From positions 1 through 64,000 of the forward strand of contig CAZNPV010000011.1 of the NCBI GenBank assembly GCA_964575025.1: a stretch of 64,000 nt of DNA, read 5' to 3'. The stretch comes from JABMQB01 sp964575025. GTDB lineage: Bacteria > Bacteroidota > Bacteroidia > Bacteroidales > Prolixibacteraceae. The notes beneath the pieces were generated by a model, which made no database searches, was not told where the DNA came from, and saw only the letters and a program-made list of their open reading frames with translations. Position numbers and translations under genes: made by a program. This document shows positions 25,406-33,887 of this stretch, piece after piece; position 1 is the stretch's first letter, and each line of letters begins with the position of its first letter.

Positions 25406-25478
25406 TTGACCCGCCAGGGCTCGAACCTGGACTCTTCTGAACCAAAATCAGATGTGTTGCCAATTACACCACGGGTCA
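25406..25478 (-). tRNA. tRNA-Gln (anticodon TTG)
   Basis: A complete cloverleaf on the minus strand: acceptor TGACCCG/CGGGTCA, D-stem GTGT/ACAC, anticodon stem TCTGA/TCAGA with loop TTTTGGT (anticodon TTG), and the same T-arm as the CTG gene. Discriminator is A; CCA is not encoded (CAA follows). It reads CAA and, by wobble, CAG. The body is nearly identical to the CTG gene, so the two arose by duplication. Confidence 0.92.
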
Positions 25479-25510
25479 ATCATCTTTTGGTCTCTTTTGT
25501 TAAGACGGTG

Positions 25511-25518
25511 CAAAAATA
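25511..25518 (-). promoter_or_regulatory. Putative -7 box for the tRNA-Gln genes
   Basis: On the minus strand this reads TATTTTTG, a fit to the Bacteroidota TAnnTTTG box, 32 bp upstream of the mature 5' end of tRNA-Gln(TTG). No clear -33 TTTG is seen at the standard distance. Confidence 0.4.
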
Positions 25519-25573
25519 TAAAAATTTTCCATTTGCGGTTCCGGAGGAGATATTTTATAAAGTTTTAAAACCT

Positions 25574-25581
25574 TATATTTG
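25574..25581 (+). promoter_or_regulatory. Putative -7 box for the DUF2723 gene
   Basis: TATATTTG matches TAnnTTTG exactly and lies 19 bp before the ATG at 25601. A -33 element at the usual spacing is not evident. Confidence 0.45.
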
Positions 25582-25600
25582 TGGCTACCCATAAAAGAGA

Positions 25601-28600
25601 ATGATGAAGAAATTCAAGACGACGAACAATATCCTGGGGTGGGCAACCTTTTTGATTTCTGCTGTGGTTTATTTGGTAACGGTAGAACCAACTGTCAGCT
25701 GGTGGGATTGCGGGGAGTTTATCACCAGTGCCTTCAAGCTGGAAGTGGGCCATCCGCCGGGAGCTCCTGTTTTTATGATCCTGGGGCGGTTTTTCACGCT
25801 TTTTGCTCCCGATACGGGGAAAGTAGCGCTGATGGCTAATGCCTTATCTGCCCTGGCAAGTGCGGGAACGGTGATGTTTCTGTACTGGACGATTGTTCAC
25901 CTGGCACGAAAACTGTTCCCGCAGGAAGCTTTAAAACCTGCAGAGAAAATTATTGTATGGGGTAGCGGCCTGGTGGGAGCCCTTGCCTTTACGTTTACGG
26001 ACTCATTCTGGTTCTCAGCCGTTGAAGGGGAAGTATATGCTTTATCATCGCTCTTTACGGCTGTGGTTTTCTGGGCGATCCTGAAATGGGAGAATGTGGC
26101 GGATCAGCCTTTTGCTAACCGGTGGATCATCCTGATCGCTTATCTTGTGGGCCTTTCCATAGGGGTACACCTCCTTAACCTGCTGGCCATTCCTGCCATT
26201 GCTTATGTGTACTATTTCAGAAAATACCCTTTTTCATGGCGCGGAGTTGTTAAAACCGGGGCCGTTGCCATCGGGATCCTGGCTTTTATACAGTTCCTGA
26301 TCATACCGGGTGTGGCTACCCTCGCCTTTTGGTTCGATCTCTTCTTTGTCAACACCATCGGCCTGCCGTTCAATTCGGGAGTTATAATCTATATAGGGGT
26401 CCTGGTTTTCCTGGCAGCCTGGCTGATCCGGTATACACACAAAAAACGAAAACCCATCCTGAACATGGTGGTGGTCTCCATTGTAGTGATCCTGATAGGC
26501 TATTCATCCTTTGGAGTGATCCTGATCAGGGCTTCGGCAAATCCCCCCATGAACCAGAACCATCCGGATAATGCCTATGGCTTGTTGTATTACCTGAACC
26601 GGGAACAGTATGGTGACCGTCCGTTGGTACATGGCCCTTACTACAATGCGCCCAGACAGGGATTTTCAAAGGTCAAATCTATTTACAACAAGGTCGATGG
26701 GAAATATGTCATAACCTCAACGACACATAAAAAACCCGTCTACGATTCCCGGTTTACAACCCTGTTTCCCCGAATGTACAGCGATAATCCGGACCATATT
26801 CAGGTGTATAAAAGCTGGGGAAGAATTAAGGGAAAACGAATCCGGGTATCCGGACAGGGTGAATCACAGGTCCTCGTGAAACCGAAATTCTCAGAAAACC
26901 TGAGGTTCTTTTTCACGTATCAACTGGGGCATATGTACCTGCGGTACTTTATGTGGAACTTTGCCGGCAAGCAAAATGACACCCAAAGCGATGGTACTTT
27001 CCTGAACGGGAACTGGATCTGTGGCTTTCCTTTTCTTGATAAAGCGAGAATCGGACCCACAGATAAGCTTCCGGAGCATAAAAAAAACCATCCGTCAAAC
27101 AATACCTATTACCTGCTGCCCCTGTTATTCGGCATTATTGGCCTGATGTATCAATACAACCAGGGATCTGTGGGCAAGAAATATTTTTCGGTAACGGCCC
27201 TGCTGTTTTTCTTCACCGGCATTGCCGTTATCATCTACCTCAACCAGTACCCTTTACAGCCCCGGGAAAGGGATTATGCCTATGCAGGCTCGTACTATGC
27301 CTTTGCGATCTGGATCGGACTGGCTGTGCCGGCCTTTTTTTCTGCCCTGAGAAAAATTTCAGACAGCCGCTTTATGGCCGGGGCCGTTGTGGGGCTTTCC
27401 CTGCTCCTGGTTCCGGGAATCCTGGCCTGGGAAAACCGGGATGATCATGACCGGTCGGGACGGTATATGGCCCGCGATATTGCACGCAATTACCTGGAAT
27501 CCTGTGCTCCCCATGCCATTCTTTTTACCTATGGCGACAACGATACCTTCCCGCTCTGGTATGTCCAGGAGGTGGAAGGGGTCAGACCCGATATCCGTAT
27601 CGTTAACCTGAGCTATCTGGGAATGGACTGGTATGTGAACCAGCAAACCTTTGCCCAGAACGAAGCAGCCCCCATGCCATTCTCTTTTTCGCGGGATAAA
27701 TATTACCTGGGAGTCAGGGATGGGGTCCTTATTAACGACCGGGGGATCGGTCCGGTTGAGTTGGGGAAAGCCATGGAATTTATTGGAAGCGATGATGTGC
27801 GTAGTAAAGTCAGGGTCACCAGCGGAGACCAGATGAATTACCTCCCAACCAGACAGCTGTTCCTGGATGTGGATAAGGAGAAGGTGCTTGCATCGGGTAC
27901 CGTCAAACCGGAAGACGCTCAGTTAATTGCCGACCGGATTGAGTTTACCATCAATAAATCCTTCCTCGTCCAGAGTGAATGGGTGATCCTCAATGTGCTG
28001 GCTGCCAATAATTGGGAAAGACCCATCTATTTTGACCATAGCCTGATGTTTACAGGGAATATTTTTGTAACCGACTGGCTGCAGTTTGAAGGACTGGCTT
28101 ATCGGTTCGTGCCCATAAAAACAAAATCTGAAGATGTCTTTAAAGGACGCATTGATTCAGAGATTCTCTACGACAATGTGATGAATAAGTTTACCTGGGG
28201 GAACATCAATGATCCGGATATATACCTGGATGACTACAATCAGAAGTCCCTGAAAATAACGCAGACCCGGTATATGTTTGGCCGGCTGGCAGAACAATTG
28301 AACCGGGAAGGGAAAAAAGATTCCGCCATTGCTGTGGTTGACAGGATGTTTGAATTGTTCCCGTCGGAACAGATGCCACTGACCTTTGATTCATTTCCGG
28401 CTGCCCGGCAGTACTATGTGGCCGGAGCATACGATAAAGGAAATAAAGTGATCAGGGAGTTGGCCGACTATTCCTTTGAAGAACTGGAGTACTACCTGTC
28501 CCTGCCCGAAAATATGGCGAATGTAGTCCGCCAGGATCAAAACCAGCAGATTGCCTTCATCAGAAACCTGGAGAGCCTGACCCGGCAGTTTCAGCAGGAG

Positions 28601-28672
28601 GAGCTGAACACCATCATCCATACAAGGATCCAGGAACTGATCACTGCCCTTTCACAGGAAGCCGGACAATAA
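25601..28672 (+). CDS. DUF2723 multi-spanning membrane protein, probable glycosyltransferase (TMEM260-like)
   Basis: A 1023-residue protein with about a dozen hydrophobic helices in residues 10-330 and 500-610, followed by a soluble C-terminal region. The N-terminal segment with TVSWWDCGEFITSAFKLEVG and HPPGAPVFMILGR is the signature of DUF2723 proteins, with the Asp-Cys-Gly-Glu motif typical of GT-C type transferases. Eukaryotic relatives (TMEM260) are O-mannosyltransferases; in Bacteroidota this family is widespread and thought to glycosylate proteins or envelope components, but the substrate is not settled. The start MMK is doubled; either Met is possible. It is a single gene behind its own TATATTTG box. 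Confidence 0.8.
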   Translation: MMKKFKTTNNILGWATFLISAVVYLVTVEPTVSWWDCGEFITSAFKLEVGHPPGAPVFMILGRFFTLFAPDTGKVALMANALSALASAGTVMFLYWTIVHLARKLFPQEALKPAEKIIVWGSGLVGALAFTFTDSFWFSAVEGEVYALSSLFTAVVFWAILKWENVADQPFANRWIILIAYLVGLSIGVHLLNLLAIPAIAYVYYFRKYPFSWRGVVKTGAVAIGILAFIQFLIIPGVATLAFWFDLFFVNTIGLPFNSGVIIYIGVLVFLAAWLIRYTHKKRKPILNMVVVSIVVILIGYSSFGVILIRASANPPMNQNHPDNAYGLLYYLNREQYGDRPLVHGPYYNAPRQGFSKVKSIYNKVDGKYVITSTTHKKPVYDSRFTTLFPRMYSDNPDHIQVYKSWGRIKGKRIRVSGQGESQVLVKPKFSENLRFFFTYQLGHMYLRYFMWNFAGKQNDTQSDGTFLNGNWICGFPFLDKARIGPTDKLPEHKKNHPSNNTYYLLPLLFGIIGLMYQYNQGSVGKKYFSVTALLFFFTGIAVIIYLNQYPLQPRERDYAYAGSYYAFAIWIGLAVPAFFSALRKISDSRFMAGAVVGLSLLLVPGILAWENRDDHDRSGRYMARDIARNYLESCAPHAILFTYGDNDTFPLWYVQEVEGVRPDIRIVNLSYLGMDWYVNQQTFAQNEAAPMPFSFSRDKYYLGVRDGVLINDRGIGPVELGKAMEFIGSDDVRSKVRVTSGDQMNYLPTRQLFLDVDKEKVLASGTVKPEDAQLIADRIEFTINKSFLVQSEWVILNVLAANNWERPIYFDHSLMFTGNIFVTDWLQFEGLAYRFVPIKTKSEDVFKGRIDSEILYDNVMNKFTWGNINDPDIYLDDYNQKSLKITQTRYMFGRLAEQLNREGKKDSAIAVVDRMFELFPSEQMPLTFDSFPAARQYYVAGAYDKGNKVIRELADYSFEELEYYLSLPENMANVVRQDQNQQIAFIRNLESLTRQFQQEELNTIIHTRIQELITALSQEAGQ

Positions 28673-29032
28673 AAAGAAAGGCATTGAAGGATTCCTGGTG
28701 GACTCTTGCCAGCTTCACGATTTGATTAAAGGGTATAAATGATCCTTCCATCCCCGAAGTTTCGGACAGGATGACAGGAACCTGCTACCCCCTGGTGATT
28801 GCTATGGGCAACCCAAAACCTGAAGCATCCCAAAGGAAATGAGTCATTACAGATAGGATGAACTTCCGGCCTGTTCCTTTCAAAAACAATCGCACGCAAC
28901 CAAATCCATGCATCAGGCATCTATACCTATAAACTGAAAGGATCCGGGATTTCGATCCGGACGGCTAAGCATGAGTAATTTGCCTGAAATTCTGTAAACT
29001 GTTGATTTTATAATCGCTAAAAACAAAAAGCA
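28673..29032. other. 360-bp intergenic region, nothing recognised
   Basis: I found no convincing gene, RNA or strong terminator here. A 64-codon minus-strand frame (28726-28920) has no family resemblance and an amino-acid mix typical of chance frames. A short palindrome (CCCCGAAGTTTCGG) lies near 28754. Confidence 0.5.
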
Positions 29033-31306
29033 ATGAAACAAAAAAATCTAACGAAGATGGTGATATATCCCTTACTGATTGGTTTGTTCATATTGATAAC
29101 AGGATATTCCTTTGCCCAGGCACAGGAAGAAGACAAGACCTGTTCACCCTTCTTTTTTGTAAAAAGTGATGACGAAAGCGTTGACCAGTTGCCGTTAAAG
29201 TCAACCACCGCCGATGTTCAAATCAGTGGTGTTATTGCCGATGTAACGGTCCGGCAAACCTATTGCAATACAGGAAAAGTTCCGCTGGAGGCAATCTATG
29301 TTTTCCCGGCTTCGACAAAAGCAGCGGTTTATTTTATGCAGATGCAACTGGGTAACCGGATCTTAAAAGCTGAAATCAGGGAAGCTGAACAGGCACGGGA
29401 AGAGTATGAAAAGGCGAAGAATGAAGGCAAAACTACGTCTTTGCTGGAACAACAGAGGCCCAATGTTTTTCAAATGAATGTTGCAAATATTCTGCCGGGG
29501 GATACCATTGAGATTGAAATGCGCTATACCGAACTGATTACTCCTGTTGATGGCATGTATGAGTTTGTTTATCCTACCGTTGTGGGGCCTCGTTATGCTG
29601 AACTTTCGCATGAAGGAGACAGTACATGGGTTGAAATTCCATATACTCACGAAGGGGAATCACCTACCTACGATTTTAATATCACAGTGGATATACAGGC
29701 CGGCATGAAAATTCAAAGCCTTGAATCACCGTCTCATGAGAACCTGAATATTAGTTACCCTACCAAAAGTTCGGCAATGTGTACTTTGCCACAGAGTGAA
29801 AATAAATCAGGAAACAAGGATTTCATATTACACTATGGCCTCAGTGGGGATCAGATTGAATCGGGCCTGTTGCTGTATGAGGGGGAAGAGGAAAAATTCT
29901 TCCTGGCCATGATCCAACCTCCAAAATTGCCCCAGACCAATGACATTCCTCCCAGGGAATATGTTTTTATCATGGATGTATCCGGTTCGATGAACGGATT
30001 CCCGATCAGTGTATCAAAAACACTCTTGATTGATTTGATCTCCAGCCTGAATCCTGCCGATAAATTTAATGTCATTTGTTTTGCCGGAGGAGCTCAGGTG
30101 CTGGCCAATGCTTCACTGGATGCAACACAGGAGAATATTGATAAAGCAATTGATCTGATCAATAACAAAGAGGGAAGCGGGGGCACCAACCTGCTCAATG
30201 CCCTGAATAAAGCACTCGCCCTCCAGGGTACCGAAGACTATGCACGGACTTTTATCATTGCTACAGATGGCTATGTTACCGTTGAAAAAGAAGCCTACAG
30301 GCTTATCCGGAATAATTTATCGGATGCCAACTTTTTTGCTTTTGGTATCGGAAGCTCGGTAAACCGGTACCTGATCGAATGCATCGCCCACGCCGGTATG
30401 GGAGAACCATTTGTCGTTACGGATCAGGAAGAAGCTTCTGTTGCTGCAGAAAAATTCAGAAAGTATATCGAGTCCCCGGTATTGACAAATATCAATGTTT
30501 CCTATAATGGTTTCAATGTGTATAGTGTTGAACCGCATACCATCCCGGATGTTTTTGCACAACGGCCGATCCTGATATTCGGGAAATGGGAGAATGAGCC
30601 GCAGGGGGCCATAGAAATTGAAGGATTATCAGGAACCCATTCCTGGTCCGGGAACCTTTTTATTTCTAATTACTCCTCCTCCGATGACAACAAAGCCCTC
30701 CGGTATTTATGGGCAAGGCATAAAATTCAGATCCTTGATGACTACGGACAGCTGAATCAATACGGAGAAACCGATGAAGCCATAAAGGAAGAAATAACTA
30801 AACTTGGGCTTACGTATAATTTACTAACCCGTTACACTTCTTTTATTGCCATTGATTCATTGATCAGGAACCAAGGAGATTCATTGGCTAGCGTTACTCA
30901 GCCCCTGCCGTTGCCATCCGGAGTGTCTGATTATGCCGTTGGAGAAAGTGCAACAGGTTATGCTGCGAACTATATGTTGACATTCGATGCAGGAAAATTT
31001 GGCATTGAAACGGAAGAGCCTGAATATAAATCATACATCGATAAAATATATCCAAATCCATTTTCTTCCGAAGTAAGGATCTGGATATTCGTGGATGATG
31101 CTGATTTTTCCAGAAAATTATCGCTCACTCTCTGTGATAATACAGGCCGTATAATCAAAACCATTGAAGTCAATCATACCATCGACAATTACTTCAGGGT
31201 AAAGCTGGATTTTGGGGAGATTGGGATACTCCGTCCTGGTATTTACAGGCTTTCCCTGATGATTGACGGGCATATTACCGATTCGCAAAGTATAGTAAAA
31301 AAATAA
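29033..31306 (+). CDS. Secreted VIT and von Willebrand factor A domain protein with T9SS tail
   Basis: A 757-residue exported protein. Order of domains: signal peptide (1-30), VIT domain (about 45-170, with EAIYVFPASTKAAVYFMQMQ and EAEQAREEYEKAKNEGKTTS), vWA domain with MIDAS motif DVSGS at 315-319 and IIATDGYV later, then a T9SS-type tail near the end (YIDKIYPNPFSSEVRIW...). The VIT-vWA pair is the architecture of inter-alpha-trypsin inhibitor heavy chains and of many bacterial surface proteins, where it mediates protein contacts. It would be carried through the outer membrane by T9SS. A hairpin terminator follows at 31330. Confidence 0.85.
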   Translation: MKQKNLTKMVIYPLLIGLFILITGYSFAQAQEEDKTCSPFFFVKSDDESVDQLPLKSTTADVQISGVIADVTVRQTYCNTGKVPLEAIYVFPASTKAAVYFMQMQLGNRILKAEIREAEQAREEYEKAKNEGKTTSLLEQQRPNVFQMNVANILPGDTIEIEMRYTELITPVDGMYEFVYPTVVGPRYAELSHEGDSTWVEIPYTHEGESPTYDFNITVDIQAGMKIQSLESPSHENLNISYPTKSSAMCTLPQSENKSGNKDFILHYGLSGDQIESGLLLYEGEEEKFFLAMIQPPKLPQTNDIPPREYVFIMDVSGSMNGFPISVSKTLLIDLISSLNPADKFNVICFAGGAQVLANASLDATQENIDKAIDLINNKEGSGGTNLLNALNKALALQGTEDYARTFIIATDGYVTVEKEAYRLIRNNLSDANFFAFGIGSSVNRYLIECIAHAGMGEPFVVTDQEEASVAAEKFRKYIESPVLTNINVSYNGFNVYSVEPHTIPDVFAQRPILIFGKWENEPQGAIEIEGLSGTHSWSGNLFISNYSSSDDNKALRYLWARHKIQILDDYGQLNQYGETDEAIKEEITKLGLTYNLLTRYTSFIAIDSLIRNQGDSLASVTQPLPLPSGVSDYAVGESATGYAANYMLTFDAGKFGIETEEPEYKSYIDKIYPNPFSSEVRIWIFVDDADFSRKLSLTLCDNTGRIIKTIEVNHTIDNYFRVKLDFGEIGILRPGIYRLSLMIDGHITDSQSIVKK

Positions 31307-31329
31307 CAACACTGTTTCTCATAAGGCGG

Positions 31330-31376
31330 AGTGCCTACTGTCTCTTATTGCATTGGAGCGCAGTAGGCATTTTTTC
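31330..31376 (+). terminator. Rho-independent terminator
   Basis: GTGCCTACTG, a loop of about 20 bases and CAGTAGGCA followed by T6 form an 8-9 bp stem just after the VIT/vWA gene. It lies before the stop codon of the convergent sulfatase gene, so it may serve both. Confidence 0.7.
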
Positions 31377-31378
31377 TG

Positions 31379-33262
31379 TTACCACGCAAACGAGATATCG
31401 TATTCTGCGGGATCCTGTTCCCATTTTTCGATGAGTTGTTGGGCTGCCCGCAGATCATAGGCATTCGGGCTTCTCTCCAGGGATCCCTTTAGGAGGTTGA
31501 TCACGCCGTTGATCACTTCAGGGCTTTTTTCGTCGAGGCAGTCGATGGTGTTTAACGCATGGCAACGGGCAAATTCATTGGGATTTTCCAGGATTCTCAG
31601 GAGGCTTCTAAGTGCGTCTTTTTTTTCTCCAAGGGCATAGAGGGCTTCGGCAGCCACCACAGCGACATTCCCCGAGGGGTCGTTGCATGCTTTTTTCAGG
31701 TCATCCATGGCGGAGCGGGCTTTTTCGCCTGCCATCAGGAGACCGGTAGCGCCCCAGTAGCGGATTGCACTCTCTTCGCTTTTCAGGTAACTTCTTACTG
31801 TTTTCAGCGATTCCGGTTCTTTGGCCGTGGCTCGTTCTGCGGCTTCCATGATCGCAGGCAGGTCAACCGCTCCGGAACGTACAAAGTCGTAAAAAGACTG
31901 ATCCCCGGCTTGTTCGATCAGCTGCGCTTCGGGGATAAATCCGGTATCGAAGATGCGGGCTGTCCACTCCCGGTTGGCCTGGCGCATTCGTTCCAGAACC
32001 TCTTGATAGTGGGGATCATCAGCCAGGTTGTTTGTTTCCCAGGGATCCTCTTCGGTGAGGTATAATTCTTCCGCCGGTTTGGTATTCCAGAAGATGCGCT
32101 GCAAATTATTGCATTCACCGGCCAGGTATGCTTTTTCCCAGGAGCGGATCGAGGGCGCCAGCCACAGATAATTCAGATGTTGTCCGTAAATCCGGTAAGG
32201 CATGTAGTTGCGGATATACCGGTATTGTTGATCGCGTACTGCCCGGCACATATCGTAGCGTTCGTCCATGCGCCCCCGGAACATATAGGCATATTCAGGA
32301 TCTTTCGTTTTCTGCTCACCCAGAAAGGCATGGCCCTGCATGAATTCCGGAATGGGTTTCCCGGCAATGCTCAGCAGGGTAGGAGCCAGATCCACAAAAC
32401 TGATCAGGCGGTCGACCTGTGATCCGGGTTTTTTTGCAGGATAGAGGTATTTGTACTTTTCCGGAATGCGTACAATAAAAGGAACCCTTGTACCGGTCTC
32501 ATATACATACCGTTTGCTGCGTGCCAAAACACCTCCGTGGTCACCATAATAAAAAACAAGGGTATTCCCGGCAAGGCCTTCTTCTTCCAGTTCCTGCAAC
32601 AAAGCACCAACCCGGGAATCCATATCTTCCACCTTGTCGTAATATTGAGCCCAGTCGTGTTTCATCTCCGGAGTAGCCGGGTGATAAGGTGCAATGGGTA
32701 CTTTTTCAGGATCATGCCGTAGTTCTTCGTTGGGAATCCAACGGTGTATAGAACTTTCATGCGATTCCATGAGGTTAAAAACCGCAAAGAAAGGCTTTCC
32801 CGGAGGACGGTTTTTGTAGTGGGCCGTACGACTCGATTCATCCCAGATTTCCTGCGGATCAACCCCTGAAGTGTTGTAATCGGTTTTGGAATTGTTGGTG
32901 CAGTAATATCCCAACTCTCCTAGCAGAACAGGGTAGGGAATGATCTTTCCCGACAGGGGATAATAACTGCGCATGGGTTCATGGCCCCCGGAGCAGGCAT
33001 AAACACCTGTGAGAATCGTATTCCGTGCAGGAGCACACACAGGAGCATTGGCATAGGCATGGGTATACATAAAGCCCTCCGAAGCCAGCTTGTCAAGATT
33101 CGGCGTGGTGGCAAAGGAATCACCGTAACAGCCCAAAAACGGACTGTTGTCTTCGCTGGTGATCCAGAGAATATTGGGAAGCTCTTCGGGAATGCTCTCA
33201 CGGCAACCGGAAAAGAAAAACAGGGCAAGAATATAAAGGACAGCACTAAATAAGCTACGCAT
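31379..33262 (-). CDS. Sulfatase with C-terminal HEAT-like repeats, lipoprotein
   Basis: A 627-residue lipoprotein (LFFFSGC, Cys20). The sulfatase core shows NILWITSEDNSP (metal-binding Asp), CAPAR at 76-80 where the Cys is converted to formylglycine, and YGDHGG for the second metal site. The C-terminal 130 residues are alpha-helical repeats like HEAT/armadillo units (SAIRYWGATGLLMAG, NVAVVAAEALYALG). The Cys-type motif needs a formylglycine-generating or anaerobic sulfatase-maturing enzyme, which is not in this window. The substrate is likely a sulfated polysaccharide such as a marine or host glycan; this is inferred from the family. Confidence 0.85.
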   Translation of the reverse strand: MRSLFSAVLYILALFFFSGCRESIPEELPNILWITSEDNSPFLGCYGDSFATTPNLDKLASEGFMYTHAYANAPVCAPARNTILTGVYACSGGHEPMRSYYPLSGKIIPYPVLLGELGYYCTNNSKTDYNTSGVDPQEIWDESSRTAHYKNRPPGKPFFAVFNLMESHESSIHRWIPNEELRHDPEKVPIAPYHPATPEMKHDWAQYYDKVEDMDSRVGALLQELEEEGLAGNTLVFYYGDHGGVLARSKRYVYETGTRVPFIVRIPEKYKYLYPAKKPGSQVDRLISFVDLAPTLLSIAGKPIPEFMQGHAFLGEQKTKDPEYAYMFRGRMDERYDMCRAVRDQQYRYIRNYMPYRIYGQHLNYLWLAPSIRSWEKAYLAGECNNLQRIFWNTKPAEELYLTEEDPWETNNLADDPHYQEVLERMRQANREWTARIFDTGFIPEAQLIEQAGDQSFYDFVRSGAVDLPAIMEAAERATAKEPESLKTVRSYLKSEESAIRYWGATGLLMAGEKARSAMDDLKKACNDPSGNVAVVAAEALYALGEKKDALRSLLRILENPNEFARCHALNTIDCLDEKSPEVINGVINLLKGSLERSPNAYDLRAAQQLIEKWEQDPAEYDISFAW

Positions 33263-33281
33263 GGTTGTTTTTTCTTACGGT

Positions 33282-33671
33282 TCAGGCAACAATCTCCACC
33301 CGGTTTCCATCGGGATCCAGAATGACGCTTTCATAAAATCCGTCGCCTGTTGTACGGGGTTCGCTGACTACCGTAAATCCATCGGCCTGCAACTCTTCTG
33401 TAAGGTAATTCACTTTCTCTTTGCTTCCGGTTTTTATGGCAAAATGTGCCACCCCGGTAAATTGTTTCAGGGGGTCATTTTTTGACCTGGAAATAGTGGG
33501 CTTCTCCATCAGTTCAAGACGGCAATCCCCATCAAATATCAACAGGTAGGAACGAAACTCTTTCGAGTGATTGTAATACCCTTCGTTTGAAGAAGCATCA
33601 AAATAGTGCATGTAAAAATTGCGAAGCCCCTCCAGGTTGTACGTCCAGATTCCAATATGATCTACTCTCAT
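33282..33671 (-). CDS. VOC (glyoxalase/bleomycin-resistance) family protein
   Basis: I start at ATG 33671 (MRVDHIGIWTYNLE...), as the 18 residues added by an upstream start do not belong to the fold. The 129-residue product has the paired beta-alpha-beta-beta-beta motifs of the vicinal oxygen chelate family, with metal-ligand candidates His5 (DHIG), Glu in RLELME, His in VAHFAI and the terminal Glu in GNRVEIV. It could act as a lyase, dioxygenase or resistance protein; the specific reaction is unknown. A CAAAGTTA word at 33696-33703 is the complement of a TAnnTTTG box and could be its promoter. Confidence 0.75.
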   Translation of the reverse strand: MRVDHIGIWTYNLEGLRNFYMHYFDASSNEGYYNHSKEFRSYLLIFDGDCRLELMEKPTISRSKNDPLKQFTGVAHFAIKTGSKEKVNYLTEELQADGFTVVSEPRTTGDGFYESVILDPDGNRVEIVA

Positions 33672-33803
33672 GACTTTGCAATTGGTTTCATTAAACAAAG
33701 TTAAAATTACAAAAGGATTTAACACGGTCCTATAGCCTTTATTAAAAATTTTTTACTGATTGCGGTTATTTGCCGATAAATGCATAAGCTATTGGAATTT
33801 TAC

Positions 33804-33811
33804 TACTTTTG
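33804..33811 (+). promoter_or_regulatory. Putative -7 box for the acyl-CoA synthetase gene
   Basis: TACTTTTG fits TAnnTTTG and lies 77 bp before the chosen ATG, leaving a 5' untranslated region of about 70 bases that ends in a strong Shine-Dalgarno sequence. Confidence 0.35.
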
Positions 33812-33887
33812 AATTCTCTGAACATAATTGTTGCTGAAATGTTTAGAGGGTAGACTCTATTTAGAAAGAATAAGGAGGGAACGAGAC

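Noticed and set aside
28726..28920. 64-codon minus-strand frame in the intergenic gap
   Set aside because: Unusual composition (many Trp, Cys, His), no ribosome site and no family resemblance.
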